Of a DNA stretch of 25,591 nucleotides, positions 6,879 to 15,406 are shown piece by piece. Positions within the stretch are counted from its first letter, which is position 1; each line of letters begins with the position of its first letter. This DNA is from Clostridia bacterium (GTDB lineage Bacteria; Bacillota; Clostridia; Lachnospirales; Anaerotignaceae). The stretch lies in NCBI GenBank assembly GCA_900757025.1, contig CAAEMG010000048.1:1-25591 (forward strand), given 5' to 3'. Position numbers and translations under genes: made by a program. The notes beneath the pieces are model-generated. The model saw nothing but the letters and a program-made list of their open reading frames with translations. It was not told the origin of the DNA and did not search any database.

Positions 6879-6949
6879 AAAATTTTGATTTGACGAATAC
6901 TTCTCTTTGAAATATCATTGGCTTTTTTAAGAGGAAACTTTTCGTCAAA
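6879..6949. repeat. Short inverted-repeat element in front of dnaE
   Basis: TTTGACGAA (6889-6897) and TTCGTCAAA (6941-6949) are perfect 9-bp inverted ends about 60 bases apart. The left end, 6879-6904, matches 18857-18880 in front of rnr with about two differences over 24 bases (shared core TTTGACG-x-ATACTTCT). This is the pattern of a small non-autonomous element or other dispersed repeat. It fills most of the space between the isomerase and dnaE. Confidence 0.7.
6890..6918 (+). promoter_or_regulatory. dnaE: Candidate dnaE promoter supplied by the repeat element
   Basis: TTGACG (6890-6895), part of the left terminal repeat, stands 17 bases before TATCAT (6913-6918). Both hexamers match the consensus at five of six positions. 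The other copy of the element keeps the -35 but lacks a -10 at this spacing. Confidence 0.55.
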
Positions 6950-6995
6950 AACTGATTTATGTCGGTATCGGTTAATTTTTTAAGGAGTGTGTAAT

Positions 6996-9900
6996 TTGTA
7001 TACTTCAGATAAAGATTTTGTTCATTTACATGTTCATACGGAATACAGCCTGCTTGACGGCTCGGCAAAAATAAAAGAGCTTGTACACAGAGCTAAGGAG
7101 CTGGAAATGAGCAGTGTTGCCATTACCGACCATGGAGCTATGTACGGCGCAATAGATTTTTATAAAGCGGCAAAAGAAGAGGGCATTAAGCCTATTATAG
7201 GCTGTGAGGTTTATGTTGCACCCGAAAGCCGTTTTAAAAGAGAGGCCGTAAACGGCACAAACTATTATCATCTTGTGCTTTTGGCAGAAAATAACGAAGG
7301 CTACCAGAACCTTATAAAAATGGTTTCTTTGGGCTTTATAGAAGGCTACTACTATAAGCCGAGAATTGATACGGAGCTTTTAAGAAAATATCATAAGGGA
7401 ATAATTGCGGGAAGTGCCTGCCTTGCAGGTCCGGTGGCAAGAACCGTTTTAAACAGCGGTTATGAAAAGGCGAAAGAAGTTGCTTTGGAGTATAACGAAA
7501 TTTTCGGACAGGGTAATTTTTATCTTGAACTTCAAAACCATGGTATGCCCGAACAGAAAATTGTAAACGAAAACCTTATAAAAATAAGTAAGGAAACAGG
7601 CATACCTCTTATAGCAACAAATGACAGCCATTATATTTATAAAGAAGATGCCGCCGCACATGATGTTCTTTTGTGCATTCAGACGGGAAAAACCGTTGAA
7701 GACGAGGACAGAATGAGATATGAAGGCGGACAGTTTTATTTTAAAAGCGGAGAAGAAATGAGAGAGCTTTTCGGCTATATTCCCGAAGCTTTGGAAAATA
7801 CGGCGAAAATTGCCGAAAGATGCAATGTGGAGTTTAAGTTCCATGACCTTAAACTGCCAAAATATGATGTTCCGTATGGTCTTACGTCAGAGGAATATCT
7901 CAGAAAACTCTGCTATGAGGGCTTTGCAAAAAGATATCCCAATGCAGACGAAAATTTGAAAAAAAGGCTTGAATATGAGCTTTCGACTATAGAAAAAATG
8001 GGCTATGTAGACTATTTTCTTATAGTTTGGGACTATATTAATTTTGCAAAAATGCACGATATACCTGTCGGTCCGGGCCGTGGTTCTGCGGCAGGAAGCA
8101 TTGTTGCCTACAGCCTTTCGATAACAACGATAGACCCTATAAAATACAGCCTTATTTTTGAGCGTTTTCTTAATCCGGAACGTGTAAGTATGCCCGATAT
8201 TGACGTTGATTTCTGCTACGAAAGACGTCAGGAGGTTATAGACTACGTAATAGAAAAATACGGCGAGGACAGGGTTGCACAGATTATAACATTCGGTACT
8301 CTTGCGGCAAGGGCTGCAATAAAAGACGTAGGCAGAGCTTTGGCAATGCCTTATGCCGATGTTGACAGGGTTTCAAAAATGATACCGGCAGAGCTTAACA
8401 TAACTATAGACAAGGCTTTGGCAAGAAACCCCGAACTTTCACAGCTTTATGAAGAGGACGAGGCGGCAAGAAACCTTATAAACATGAGCCGCCGCCTTGA
8501 GGGTCTTCCCCGTCATGCGTCAACCCATGCGGCAGGCGTTGTTATATGCAAAGACCCTGTTATGTCTTATGTGCCTCTTTATTCAAACGACGGTCTTATT
8601 TCAACACAGTATACAATGGGTACTCTTGAAGAACTGGGAATACTGAAAATGGATTTTTTGGGTCTCAGAACACTTACGGTTATTAAAAATGCCGTTGACG
8701 AAATAAAAAGAACCCACGGAATAACAATAGATATAGACAATATCGACCAAAGCGACAAAAATGTGTATGAAATGATTTCGCAGGGAAAAACAGAGGGTGT
8801 TTTCCAGCTTGAAAGTGCGGGAATGAAAAGCTTTATGAAGGAACTTGCCCCAAGCTGTCTGGAAGACCTTATAGCGGGTATTTCTCTATACCGTCCGGGC
8901 CCTATGGATTTTATACCAAAATATGTTAAAGGAAAAAACGACAGGGCAAGCATAAAATATACTCACCCTGCTTTAAAAGAAATTCTTGAGCCGACATATG
9001 GCTGTATAGTTTATCAGGAACAGGTTATGCAGATTGTTCGTGACCTTGCCGGATACAGCCTTGGCAGAAGTGACCTTGTGCGAAGAGCCATGAGCAAGAA
9101 AAAAGCGGCAGTAATGGCGCAGGAAAGAAAGAATTTTGTTTACGGAACAGAAGACGGAACTGTTCCCGGCTGTGTTAAAAACGGCATAGCTGCCGAAGAT
9201 GCCGAAAAAATATTTGACGAAATGACGGACTTTGCGAAATATGCCTTCAATAAGAGCCATGCGGCGTGCTATGCCGTTGTTGGTTATCAAACGGCTTGGC
9301 TTAAATATTATTATCCTGTAGAATTTATGGCGGCGCTTATGACAAGCGTAATTGAAAACACCGCAAAGGTTACGGAATATATTGAAGAATGTAAAAAAAT
9401 GGGCATAGAACTTCTTCCTCCGGATATAAACGAAGGATTTTCTGCGTTCTCCGTTTCAAACGGAAAAATCCGTTTTGGTCTTATGGCAATAAAAAGCGTG
9501 GGAGAAGGCGTTATAAAGTCCATTGTTAAAGAAAGAGAAGAAAACGGCGTTTTTACGTCCCTTACAAGTTTTCTTAAAAGAATGGAAGGCAAAGACATTA
9601 ACAAACGCTGTGTCGAAAGTTTTATAAAAGCAGGTGTTTTTGATTCCTTCGGAGGAAAAAGAAGCCAGTATATGTCGGGCTACAAAGGCATACTTGACGG
9701 CATAGGGCAGGCGAAGAAAAACAATATAGAAGGCCAGCTTAATCTTTTTGATATGGGCGAAGATGAAAATTCGGAAGAAAAAGACGATTTTCCTCCAATG
9801 AATGAGTATGATAAAAAAGATATGCTCTCTATGGAAAAAGAAGTTCTTGGCATTTATGTAAGCGGACATCCTCTTGCGGAGTATACTTCCGTTTTGGAAA

Positions 9901-10451
9901 GAAAAACATCTTGCACAAGCCGAGATTTTGTGGCAGGAAGCGGCGAAGGCTACGAAAAAAATGTTTCCGACGGCGACAAAGTTAAATTTGGCGGGCTTAT
10001 AGCCGATAAAAAAATAAAATACACAAAAAACAACAAAGTTATGGCGTTTTTGAAAATAGAAGATATTTACGGAACGGTTGAAACGGTTGTTTTTCCAAAT
10101 GTGTATGCCAAATATCAGGATAAGCTGAAGGAAGAGGAAGTAGTTATAGTTACAGGCAGAGCCGATATACCGGCAGATGACGACGGAAAAATAATATCCG
10201 AGGATTTTGAGATAATAGGAGGAGAAAATAAAGGATATTCAACTCTTTTCTTAAAGGTTAGAGATATGAATGTTTTAAATTCCATTACGCCGTATTTAAG
10301 AGCCTGCGGAGGGGATATTCCCGTTAAAATAAGGGTTTCTTCAACAGGCAAAATGCTTATGGCGCCTTCCGACTGCATGGCGGTTTTTGATGAAAGCTTT
10401 ATAGAAAAACTTAAAAATATTCTTGGAGAAGAAAATGTTGTTTTAAGATAA
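6996..10451 (+). CDS. dnaE: DNA polymerase III alpha subunit, DnaE type
   Basis: I place the start at the TTG at 6996, eight bases after AAGGAG (6982-6987). The GTG at 6987 overlaps that ribosome site and is not usable. The 1151-residue protein is a full C-family replicative polymerase. In order it has the PHP domain (HLHVHTEYSLLDG near residue 10, ITDHGAMYG), the palm with PDIDVDF (catalytic D401 and D403) and the third aspartate D553 in KMDFLGL, fingers with the YAFNKSHAACYA motif, a helix-hairpin-helix region, and a C-terminal OB fold (FGGLIADKKIKYTKNNKVMAF onwards). It lacks an exonuclease domain, so it is the DnaE rather than the PolC type; low-GC Gram-positives usually carry both. An inverted-repeat element and its candidate promoter lie upstream, and pyk follows after 88 bases. 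Confidence 0.97.
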   Translation: MYTSDKDFVHLHVHTEYSLLDGSAKIKELVHRAKELEMSSVAITDHGAMYGAIDFYKAAKEEGIKPIIGCEVYVAPESRFKREAVNGTNYYHLVLLAENNEGYQNLIKMVSLGFIEGYYYKPRIDTELLRKYHKGIIAGSACLAGPVARTVLNSGYEKAKEVALEYNEIFGQGNFYLELQNHGMPEQKIVNENLIKISKETGIPLIATNDSHYIYKEDAAAHDVLLCIQTGKTVEDEDRMRYEGGQFYFKSGEEMRELFGYIPEALENTAKIAERCNVEFKFHDLKLPKYDVPYGLTSEEYLRKLCYEGFAKRYPNADENLKKRLEYELSTIEKMGYVDYFLIVWDYINFAKMHDIPVGPGRGSAAGSIVAYSLSITTIDPIKYSLIFERFLNPERVSMPDIDVDFCYERRQEVIDYVIEKYGEDRVAQIITFGTLAARAAIKDVGRALAMPYADVDRVSKMIPAELNITIDKALARNPELSQLYEEDEAARNLINMSRRLEGLPRHASTHAAGVVICKDPVMSYVPLYSNDGLISTQYTMGTLEELGILKMDFLGLRTLTVIKNAVDEIKRTHGITIDIDNIDQSDKNVYEMISQGKTEGVFQLESAGMKSFMKELAPSCLEDLIAGISLYRPGPMDFIPKYVKGKNDRASIKYTHPALKEILEPTYGCIVYQEQVMQIVRDLAGYSLGRSDLVRRAMSKKKAAVMAQERKNFVYGTEDGTVPGCVKNGIAAEDAEKIFDEMTDFAKYAFNKSHAACYAVVGYQTAWLKYYYPVEFMAALMTSVIENTAKVTEYIEECKKMGIELLPPDINEGFSAFSVSNGKIRFGLMAIKSVGEGVIKSIVKEREENGVFTSLTSFLKRMEGKDINKRCVESFIKAGVFDSFGGKRSQYMSGYKGILDGIGQAKKNNIEGQLNLFDMGEDENSEEKDDFPPMNEYDKKDMLSMEKEVLGIYVSGHPLAEYTSVLERKTSCTSRDFVAGSGEGYEKNVSDGDKVKFGGLIADKKIKYTKNNKVMAFLKIEDIYGTVETVVFPNVYAKYQDKLKEEEVVIVTGRADIPADDDGKIISEDFEIIGGENKGYSTLFLKVRDMNVLNSITPYLRACGGDIPVKIRVSSTGKMLMAPSDCMAVFDESFIEKLKNILGEENVVLR

Positions 10452-10539
10452 AAAAATAAAAAATCTTAAATGGCTTTATTATATATTTGAAAATCTGTGA
10501 GCATAATAAACACAGTATTATTTTGAAGGGAGAAAACTG

Positions 10540-12303
10540 ATGAAAAGAACTAAAATAGTTGCAACACTTGGTCCTGCAACAGACTCTGTTGAAAAAATGA
10601 AGGCTCTTATAGAAAGCGGCATGAATGCGGCAAGAGTTAATTTTTCGCACGGAACATACGATAGCCATACAGTGCTTATAAATAATCTTAAAAAAGCAAG
10701 AGAGGAGCTTAATGCGCCTATTCCTCTCATACTTGACACAAAAGGTCCCGAAATAAGAATTAAGAGATTTAAAAACAACAAAAAAATATATCTTGAGCCG
10801 GGAAGCCGTTTTACACTTACAACAGAGGATATTGAAGGCGACGAAACAAGAGTTGCTGTTACATACAGCAATCTTCCGAGCGACCTTAACAAAAACAGCC
10901 GTGTGCTTATAGATGACGGCCTTGTTGAGCTTAAAGTTGTTGCTCTTTCAGATACGGATATAGACTGTGAGGTTGTAAACGGAGGCTTTATAAGCTCCAA
11001 TAAAGGCGTAAATATTCCCGATGTATATGTAAATCTTCCTGCCCTTACGGAAAGAGATATTGAAGATATTAAATTCGGCATTAAAATGGGCTTTGATTAC
11101 ATTGCGGCATCATTTATAAGAAGTGCCTCTGATGTTTTGAAAATAAGAAGAGTGCTTGAAGAAAACGGCGGAGCCGGAATAAACATTATTTCAAAAATAG
11201 AAAACAGACAGGGCGTAAGAAATATAGACGAAATTCTTTCCGTTTCAGACGGCATTATGGTTGCCAGAGGTGACCTTGGCGTTGAAATTCCTCTTCAGGA
11301 AGTTCCTCTTGTTCAGAAAGACCTTATTAAAAAAGCAAGTGCAGCCTGCAAGCCTGTTATAACAGCTACACAGATGCTTGAGTCTATGGTTTCAAACCCA
11401 AGACCTACAAGAGCCGAAGTAAACGACGTTGCCAATGCAATTTTTGATGGTTCGGACGCAATTATGCTTTCCGGCGAAACGGCACAGGGCAAATATTCCG
11501 TTGAAGCCGTTGCAACAATGGCAACAATAGCCGAAACAACAGAAGGCAACATAAACTATATTAAAAGACTTCATATGCAGTTTGCTCCGGAACAGGTTAA
11601 TAATACTACAAACGCTGTAAGCTACGCAGCCTGCACGGCAGCGGCAGAACTTAAAACAAGCTGTATAGCTACAATAACAAAAACAGGCTTTACAGCCAGA
11701 ACAATAGCAAAATATAAGCCTGCCTGCCCAATAGCCGCAAGCAGCTGTGACGAAAGAGTTTGGAGACAGCTTAACCTTGTATGGGGCTGCCAGCCGGTGC
11801 TTTCAAAAGCCATAGAGGACGAAAGCAAACTTTTTGAGCTTGCCGTTGACACAGCAGTTAAAGCCGGTCTTGCCGTAAAGGGAGATACAATAGTTATAGC
11901 CGTAGGCGTTCCTGTAGGCGTATCGGGTTCAACAAACACACTTAGGGTTGAAACAGTCGGAGATGTGCTTTGCAAAGGAATTGGCACAGGCTTAAAAAAG
12001 GCTTCCGGAACAGCCAGAATAGTAAACTATAAAAAAGAAGCGGAGAGAAACTTTCGTACAGGAGAAATACTTGTAACAAGCGATACAACAAATGAACTTA
12101 TTCCCTTCGTAAAACAGGCGTCGGCAATAGTTGTAGGCCCTGTTGAAAGCCCGGAAAACTGCCATGCCGGCATTGTAGGCCATGCTCTTGATATTCCTGT
12201 TGTTATGTGTCAGGAAAAAGTTACGGACCTTATAAAAGACGGAACAATGATAACGGTTGATGCCGAAAAAGGCTTTGTTTATTTGGGAACACCAAAAGAA
12301 TAA
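10540..12303 (+). CDS. pyk: Pyruvate kinase with C-terminal PEP-utiliser-like domain
   Basis: The 587-residue protein converts phosphoenolpyruvate and ADP to pyruvate and ATP, the last step of glycolysis. The N-terminus (KRTKIVATLGPA) and the motifs NFSHGTYD, LDTKGPEIR, IISKIENRQGV with the catalytic lysine, MVARGDLGVEI and ITATQMLESM are all present. After the kinase core and regulatory domain (to about 475) there is an extra swivelling domain ending in CHAGIVGHALDIPVV, which resembles the phosphohistidine domain of PEP synthases. This extra domain and the length match the Bacillus-type enzyme. A GAAGGGAG site precedes the ATG. In many Firmicutes pfkA lies between dnaE and pyk; here it is absent. 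The 88-base gap has a low-GC inverted repeat (TTTAAGAT 10442-10449 with ATCTTAAA 10463-10470) but no clear terminator, so read-through from dnaE is possible. A CATAAT -10 candidate lies at 10500-10506. Confidence 0.97.
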   Translation: MKRTKIVATLGPATDSVEKMKALIESGMNAARVNFSHGTYDSHTVLINNLKKAREELNAPIPLILDTKGPEIRIKRFKNNKKIYLEPGSRFTLTTEDIEGDETRVAVTYSNLPSDLNKNSRVLIDDGLVELKVVALSDTDIDCEVVNGGFISSNKGVNIPDVYVNLPALTERDIEDIKFGIKMGFDYIAASFIRSASDVLKIRRVLEENGGAGINIISKIENRQGVRNIDEILSVSDGIMVARGDLGVEIPLQEVPLVQKDLIKKASAACKPVITATQMLESMVSNPRPTRAEVNDVANAIFDGSDAIMLSGETAQGKYSVEAVATMATIAETTEGNINYIKRLHMQFAPEQVNNTTNAVSYAACTAAAELKTSCIATITKTGFTARTIAKYKPACPIAASSCDERVWRQLNLVWGCQPVLSKAIEDESKLFELAVDTAVKAGLAVKGDTIVIAVGVPVGVSGSTNTLRVETVGDVLCKGIGTGLKKASGTARIVNYKKEAERNFRTGEILVTSDTTNELIPFVKQASAIVVGPVESPENCHAGIVGHALDIPVVMCQEKVTDLIKDGTMITVDAEKGFVYLGTPKE

Positions 12304-12322
12304 AAATATTTGATTTAAGCGG

Positions 12323-12358
12323 AGGTGCTTTTGCAAAAAGGCATCTTTGCTTTTTTAT
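12323..12358 (+). terminator. Rho-independent terminator after pyk
   Basis: AGGTGC (12323-12328) pairs with GCATCT (12341-12346), with further T-A pairing inside the stem, followed by a T-rich tract to 12358. It lies 20 bases after the pyk stop codon. Confidence 0.7.
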
Positions 12359-12398
12359 TTGGAAAAATAATGATAAAAAAGAAAAAGCGGAAAAGCTT

Positions 12399-12515
12399 GT
12401 TATGATGAGTTGCGGAAACTGTGTGTTTCGCATAGTCGAAATATCTCATGCTTTTGTCGAATACATAAACAAAAACATATAACTGTGCATCGCCAAAGGC
12501 TTACTTTGCAGTGAC
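12399..12515. repeat. Diverged dispersed repeat, copy C, in the pyk to S-layer gap
   Basis: Within the 371-base gap between pyk and the S-layer gene, 12423-12449 (core TTCGCATAGTCGAAATATCT) matches 21254-21280 with about four differences over 27 bases. The right half (CGCCAAAGGCTTACTTTGCAGTGACG, split around 12490-12515) looks like the other end of such an element, but the match is loose. No open reading frame of note is present here. Confidence 0.5.
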
Positions 12516-12566
12516 GTTAAAAAATTATGAAATTTTTCTTAAGAATAAGCAAAACCGTTAAATAGA

Positions 12567-12575
12567 TGTTATAAT
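12567..12575 (+). promoter_or_regulatory. Extended -10 promoter of the S-layer protein gene
   Basis: TGTTATAAT combines a perfect -10 (12570-12575) with the TG of an extended -10 (12567-12568). No convincing -35 lies at the right distance. Transcription would begin near 12582, exactly where the leader's first stem starts. Confidence 0.65.
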
Positions 12576-12583
12576 GTAAAAAC

Positions 12584-12674
12584 AAAGTTATATATTGGGA
12601 TTATAAGGCGGAACAAATCCCACCGCCGTTTAAAAAGCTATAATTTATTTTATAACTTTTAAAGGAGGTTCCTT
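12584..12674 (+). ncRNA. Structured leader with possible switching, in front of the S-layer gene
   Basis: AAAGTTATA (12584-12592) pairs perfectly with TATAACTTT (12651-12659) to enclose the leader. Inside, GGGATT (12597-12602) pairs with AATCCC (12616-12621), and GGCGG (12607-12611) with CCGCC (12623-12627). These two stems interleave, so they are either a pseudoknot or alternatives. A second strand, AAAGCTATAA (12634-12643), can pair with the same 3' arm (12650-12659) with one mismatch and would compete with the closing stem. The ribosome site (12661-12668) starts one base after that arm, and AAGGA/TCCTT (12662-12666, 12670-12674) can fold over it. I do not recognise a known riboswitch class. 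The single-base link between the interleaved stems makes a classical compact pseudoknot sterically doubtful. Confidence 0.5.
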
Positions 12675-15218
12675 ATGAAAAAAACAAGAATTACAGCACT
12701 TTTAACGGCTGCTGCGGTTTTGGCAGGCAGCACAAATATATTCGCAGCCAATTTTGCGGATATAAATAATGTGCCATGGGAAGGTGCAAAAACATATATT
12801 AATGCCGTTGCAGACGCAGGGCTTATGGTTGGCGACTACAACGATGCCGGAAAGAAAGTTTTCAGAGCCAAAGACGGCGTTACATACTGTGAAACAATGC
12901 AGCTTGCGTACACTCTTATGAAAAGCTATCTTGGAAAAGGCGTTGATTCTTCTGTTGTAGACAAATACAAAACAGTTATGACAGGCTATAAAATTCCAAC
13001 ATGGGCACAGGAAGCCGTTGCATACGGTCTTGACAATAAAATTGTTACAATTTCCGAAATTCCGGCATTTATAAACAAAAAAGGCGTAAGCGTAAATGCC
13101 ACAAGACAGGATGTTGCAATTATTTTTGGCCGTGCAATATCTCTTATAGAGGCTCTTCCGTCGGACACAACTCTTAAATACGGCGATACATCAAGCATAA
13201 CAAATGTTGCAAAGCCTTATGTTGCTCTTTTGGGCAATCTTAAAATTATGAACGGCGATACAGACGGAAACTTTACTCCTAAGGCATCTATAAACAGAGC
13301 CGAAATGGCAGTTGTTGTTTCAAAGGCAAAAAATTATTTTGCCGGAAAAGACAGCAAAAGCAACAGCGGCGGCTCAAATAACAGCAGCTCAAGTAACAAC
13401 AATTCAAATAGCAACAGTTCAAATAACAACACAACAAGCAATATAGGCACAGTAAGCGGTGTTATTTCAAACCTTGTAAACGTAGGCAACAATACAACAA
13501 TCGTTGTAAACAACAAGCAGTTTACAGGCAATTCATCAACAGGCTGTCTTAATGCCAGCGGAACAAGAATTCTTATGTCAAGCCTTGTTATCGGCGACAG
13601 CGTTCTTGTAAGCTATGACGGCGACAGCATAACAAGCATACTTGTTACGGCGTCAAAAGGCAGCGGAAATTCTTCTTCAAGCACAACAAGCAGATACGAT
13701 GTTCAGGGAACTCTTGTTTCGTTGGGAAGTTATACGGTTAAGGTTAATGTAAACGGCAGTGAAAAAAACTATGAGTTTGATGACAGGGACGATGTTTATT
13801 TTAAATATAACGGAACTATAAAAAGCTATGACAAAGTAAAGGATTTGTGGGCAAAGGGAGATAAAGTAGGTCTTGTGCTTGACAGAAACAATTATGTTAC
13901 AAATGTTGACATAACAAGCACAGAAAACAGCGGGGACTATGACGTTGAAGGCTACTTTGATACAATGGACACCACAAGAATTAAGCTGAAATCTTCAAAA
14001 TCATCAAGAAGCAAGAGCTATGATTTTGAGGACGGCGATAAGAGCAATGTTAAATACTATAAAACAAAAAACGGCAATGACGATGTTGGCTATACGGCAT
14101 TTAAAAGCTATGTAAAGGCAAACGATAAAATCGGCATTGTTTATAACAGTAATGGCGAAGTAAGAAAGATTTATATTGTGGAAAGAGCAACTTCTTCTTC
14201 AAGCAGCGATTATGACGTTAAGGGATATTTTAAAAGCATAAGCACAAGCGGAATTTCAATTAAATCTTCAAAGTCGGGCAGTTCAAAAACATATAAATAC
14301 AGAGATGACGACAAAGACTCTGTAAGCTACTACAAAAATTCAAGCTCAACTACAGATGTGGGATATTCAAGCTTTAAAAATTATGTAAACGAAGATGATA
14401 AAATCGGCATTGTTTATGACAGCGATGATTTGGTAAGAAAGGTTTACATAACAGAAAGAGCTTCTTCTTCATCAAGCAATGACTATGACGTTGAAGGCTA
14501 CTACGACAGCATATCAAGCTCATACATAAGGGTTAAGTCTTCAAAAAGCGGTTCATCTACAAAGTATTACTTCAAAAACGAAGACAGCGATGATGTAACT
14601 TTCTATAAGTCTGAAAACGGCTCTTCTGTAAGCTATTCAAGCTTTAAAAACTATGTAAGCGACAACGACAAAATAGGTATCGTTTACAACAGCAGCAAAG
14701 AGGTTACAAAGGTTTATATTATTTCCGGTTCTTCATCATCAAGCAAAACTTCAACAACAAGCGGAAATACAAACAGCGTAACAAGCAGCAAAATTAAAAT
14801 TAAAAACGATTCCACAACATACAAAGTTGAAGACGGAAGCGATGTTGATGTAAATATTGATGACGGAAACAACAACATAAACGATTATGATGATTTTGTA
14901 GATGCTGTTTCAAATGAAAACAAAATATTCCATATTGAAATAAAATATGACAGCTCATATTATGTTACAAGCATAGAGGGATATGTATATTCTGTTGAAG
15001 GTGCGGAAGTTTTAAGTGCAGACAGTGACTCAATAAAGGTTAAATGCGACGGTTCAAGATATACATATGATATATCTTCAAGCTGTGACTACAGCTGCGG
15101 AAACTACAAAGACACATCAAGCGGTTTAAGAAATGCCCTTGAGGACAACAGCAAAGTAACTGCCGATATGACTTTTGACAGCAAAGGAAGAGTTACAAGC
15201 ATAGATATCGACTATTAA
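12675..15218 (+). CDS. Secreted S-layer-homology (SLH) protein with tandem beta-rich repeats
   Basis: The 847-residue protein begins with a signal peptide (KKTR, hydrophobic core, cleavage near residue 24-25 after NIFA). Residues about 26-220 form three SLH-like modules, the last with the typical NGDTDGNFTPKASINRAEMA pattern; SLH domains anchor proteins to pyruvylated cell-wall polymers. A Ser/Asn-rich linker (about 225-257) follows. The rest is built of related units of 80-91 residues, clearest at 341-421, 422-512, 513-603 and 604-690. Each begins YDV-x-G, continues with a KSSKSGSSK-like strand and an SFKNYV segment, and ends DKIGIVY-x-S-x4-V-x-K-VYI. Weaker units lie before (about 258-335) and after (about 697-775 and 776-847). 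Function beyond cell-surface structure or binding is unknown. AAGGAGG precedes the ATG by six bases; a structured leader and a terminator frame it as a single-gene unit. Confidence 0.9.
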   Translation: MKKTRITALLTAAAVLAGSTNIFAANFADINNVPWEGAKTYINAVADAGLMVGDYNDAGKKVFRAKDGVTYCETMQLAYTLMKSYLGKGVDSSVVDKYKTVMTGYKIPTWAQEAVAYGLDNKIVTISEIPAFINKKGVSVNATRQDVAIIFGRAISLIEALPSDTTLKYGDTSSITNVAKPYVALLGNLKIMNGDTDGNFTPKASINRAEMAVVVSKAKNYFAGKDSKSNSGGSNNSSSSNNNSNSNSSNNNTTSNIGTVSGVISNLVNVGNNTTIVVNNKQFTGNSSTGCLNASGTRILMSSLVIGDSVLVSYDGDSITSILVTASKGSGNSSSSTTSRYDVQGTLVSLGSYTVKVNVNGSEKNYEFDDRDDVYFKYNGTIKSYDKVKDLWAKGDKVGLVLDRNNYVTNVDITSTENSGDYDVEGYFDTMDTTRIKLKSSKSSRSKSYDFEDGDKSNVKYYKTKNGNDDVGYTAFKSYVKANDKIGIVYNSNGEVRKIYIVERATSSSSSDYDVKGYFKSISTSGISIKSSKSGSSKTYKYRDDDKDSVSYYKNSSSTTDVGYSSFKNYVNEDDKIGIVYDSDDLVRKVYITERASSSSSNDYDVEGYYDSISSSYIRVKSSKSGSSTKYYFKNEDSDDVTFYKSENGSSVSYSSFKNYVSDNDKIGIVYNSSKEVTKVYIISGSSSSSKTSTTSGNTNSVTSSKIKIKNDSTTYKVEDGSDVDVNIDDGNNNINDYDDFVDAVSNENKIFHIEIKYDSSYYVTSIEGYVYSVEGAEVLSADSDSIKVKCDGSRYTYDISSSCDYSCGNYKDTSSGLRNALEDNSKVTADMTFDSKGRVTSIDIDY

Positions 15219-15227
15219 AAAATTTAA

Positions 15228-15257
15228 AGAACGTCTTTTTTAAGGCGTTCTTTTTTT
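15228..15257 (+). terminator. Rho-independent terminator of the S-layer gene
   Basis: AGAACGTC (15228-15235) pairs with GGCGTTCT (15244-15251), eight pairs including one T-G, and a run of seven T ends the hairpin. It lies nine bases after the stop codon. Confidence 0.9.
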
Positions 15258-15285
15258 GCGGAAAAATAAATGGGAAGCGTGGTAA

Positions 15286-15305
15286 TTTTTGACATATGTC
15301 AAAAA
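15286..15305. promoter_or_regulatory. Perfect 20-bp palindrome, operator candidate
   Basis: TTTTTGACATATGTCAAAAA is a perfect palindrome about 100 bases before the DUF819 gene. Its core TTGAC-ATAT-GTCAA has the TTGA-N6-TCAA form recognised by Crp/Fnr-family regulators. It sits upstream of a weak promoter candidate (TTGCGA 15310-15315, 18 bases, TAAAAT 15334-15339), a fitting place for an activator. Confidence 0.55.
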
Positions 15306-15323
15306 AATATTGCGAAAAATATA

Positions 15324-15354
15324 TTCGGCATGATAAAATTAATAATCTGCCGAA
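15324..15354. promoter_or_regulatory. Inverted repeat around the DUF819 promoter -10
   Basis: TTCGGCA (15324-15330) and TGCCGAA (15348-15354) are perfect 7-bp arms separated by 17 AT-rich bases that hold the TAAAAT -10 candidate. The arrangement suits a repressor site; a hairpin in the nascent leader is the other option. Confidence 0.4.
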
Positions 15355-15406
15355 AAGTGTTTTTTTATGTAATCGGCTGAAATACAAACAAAAAAGGAGA
15401 AAATAA

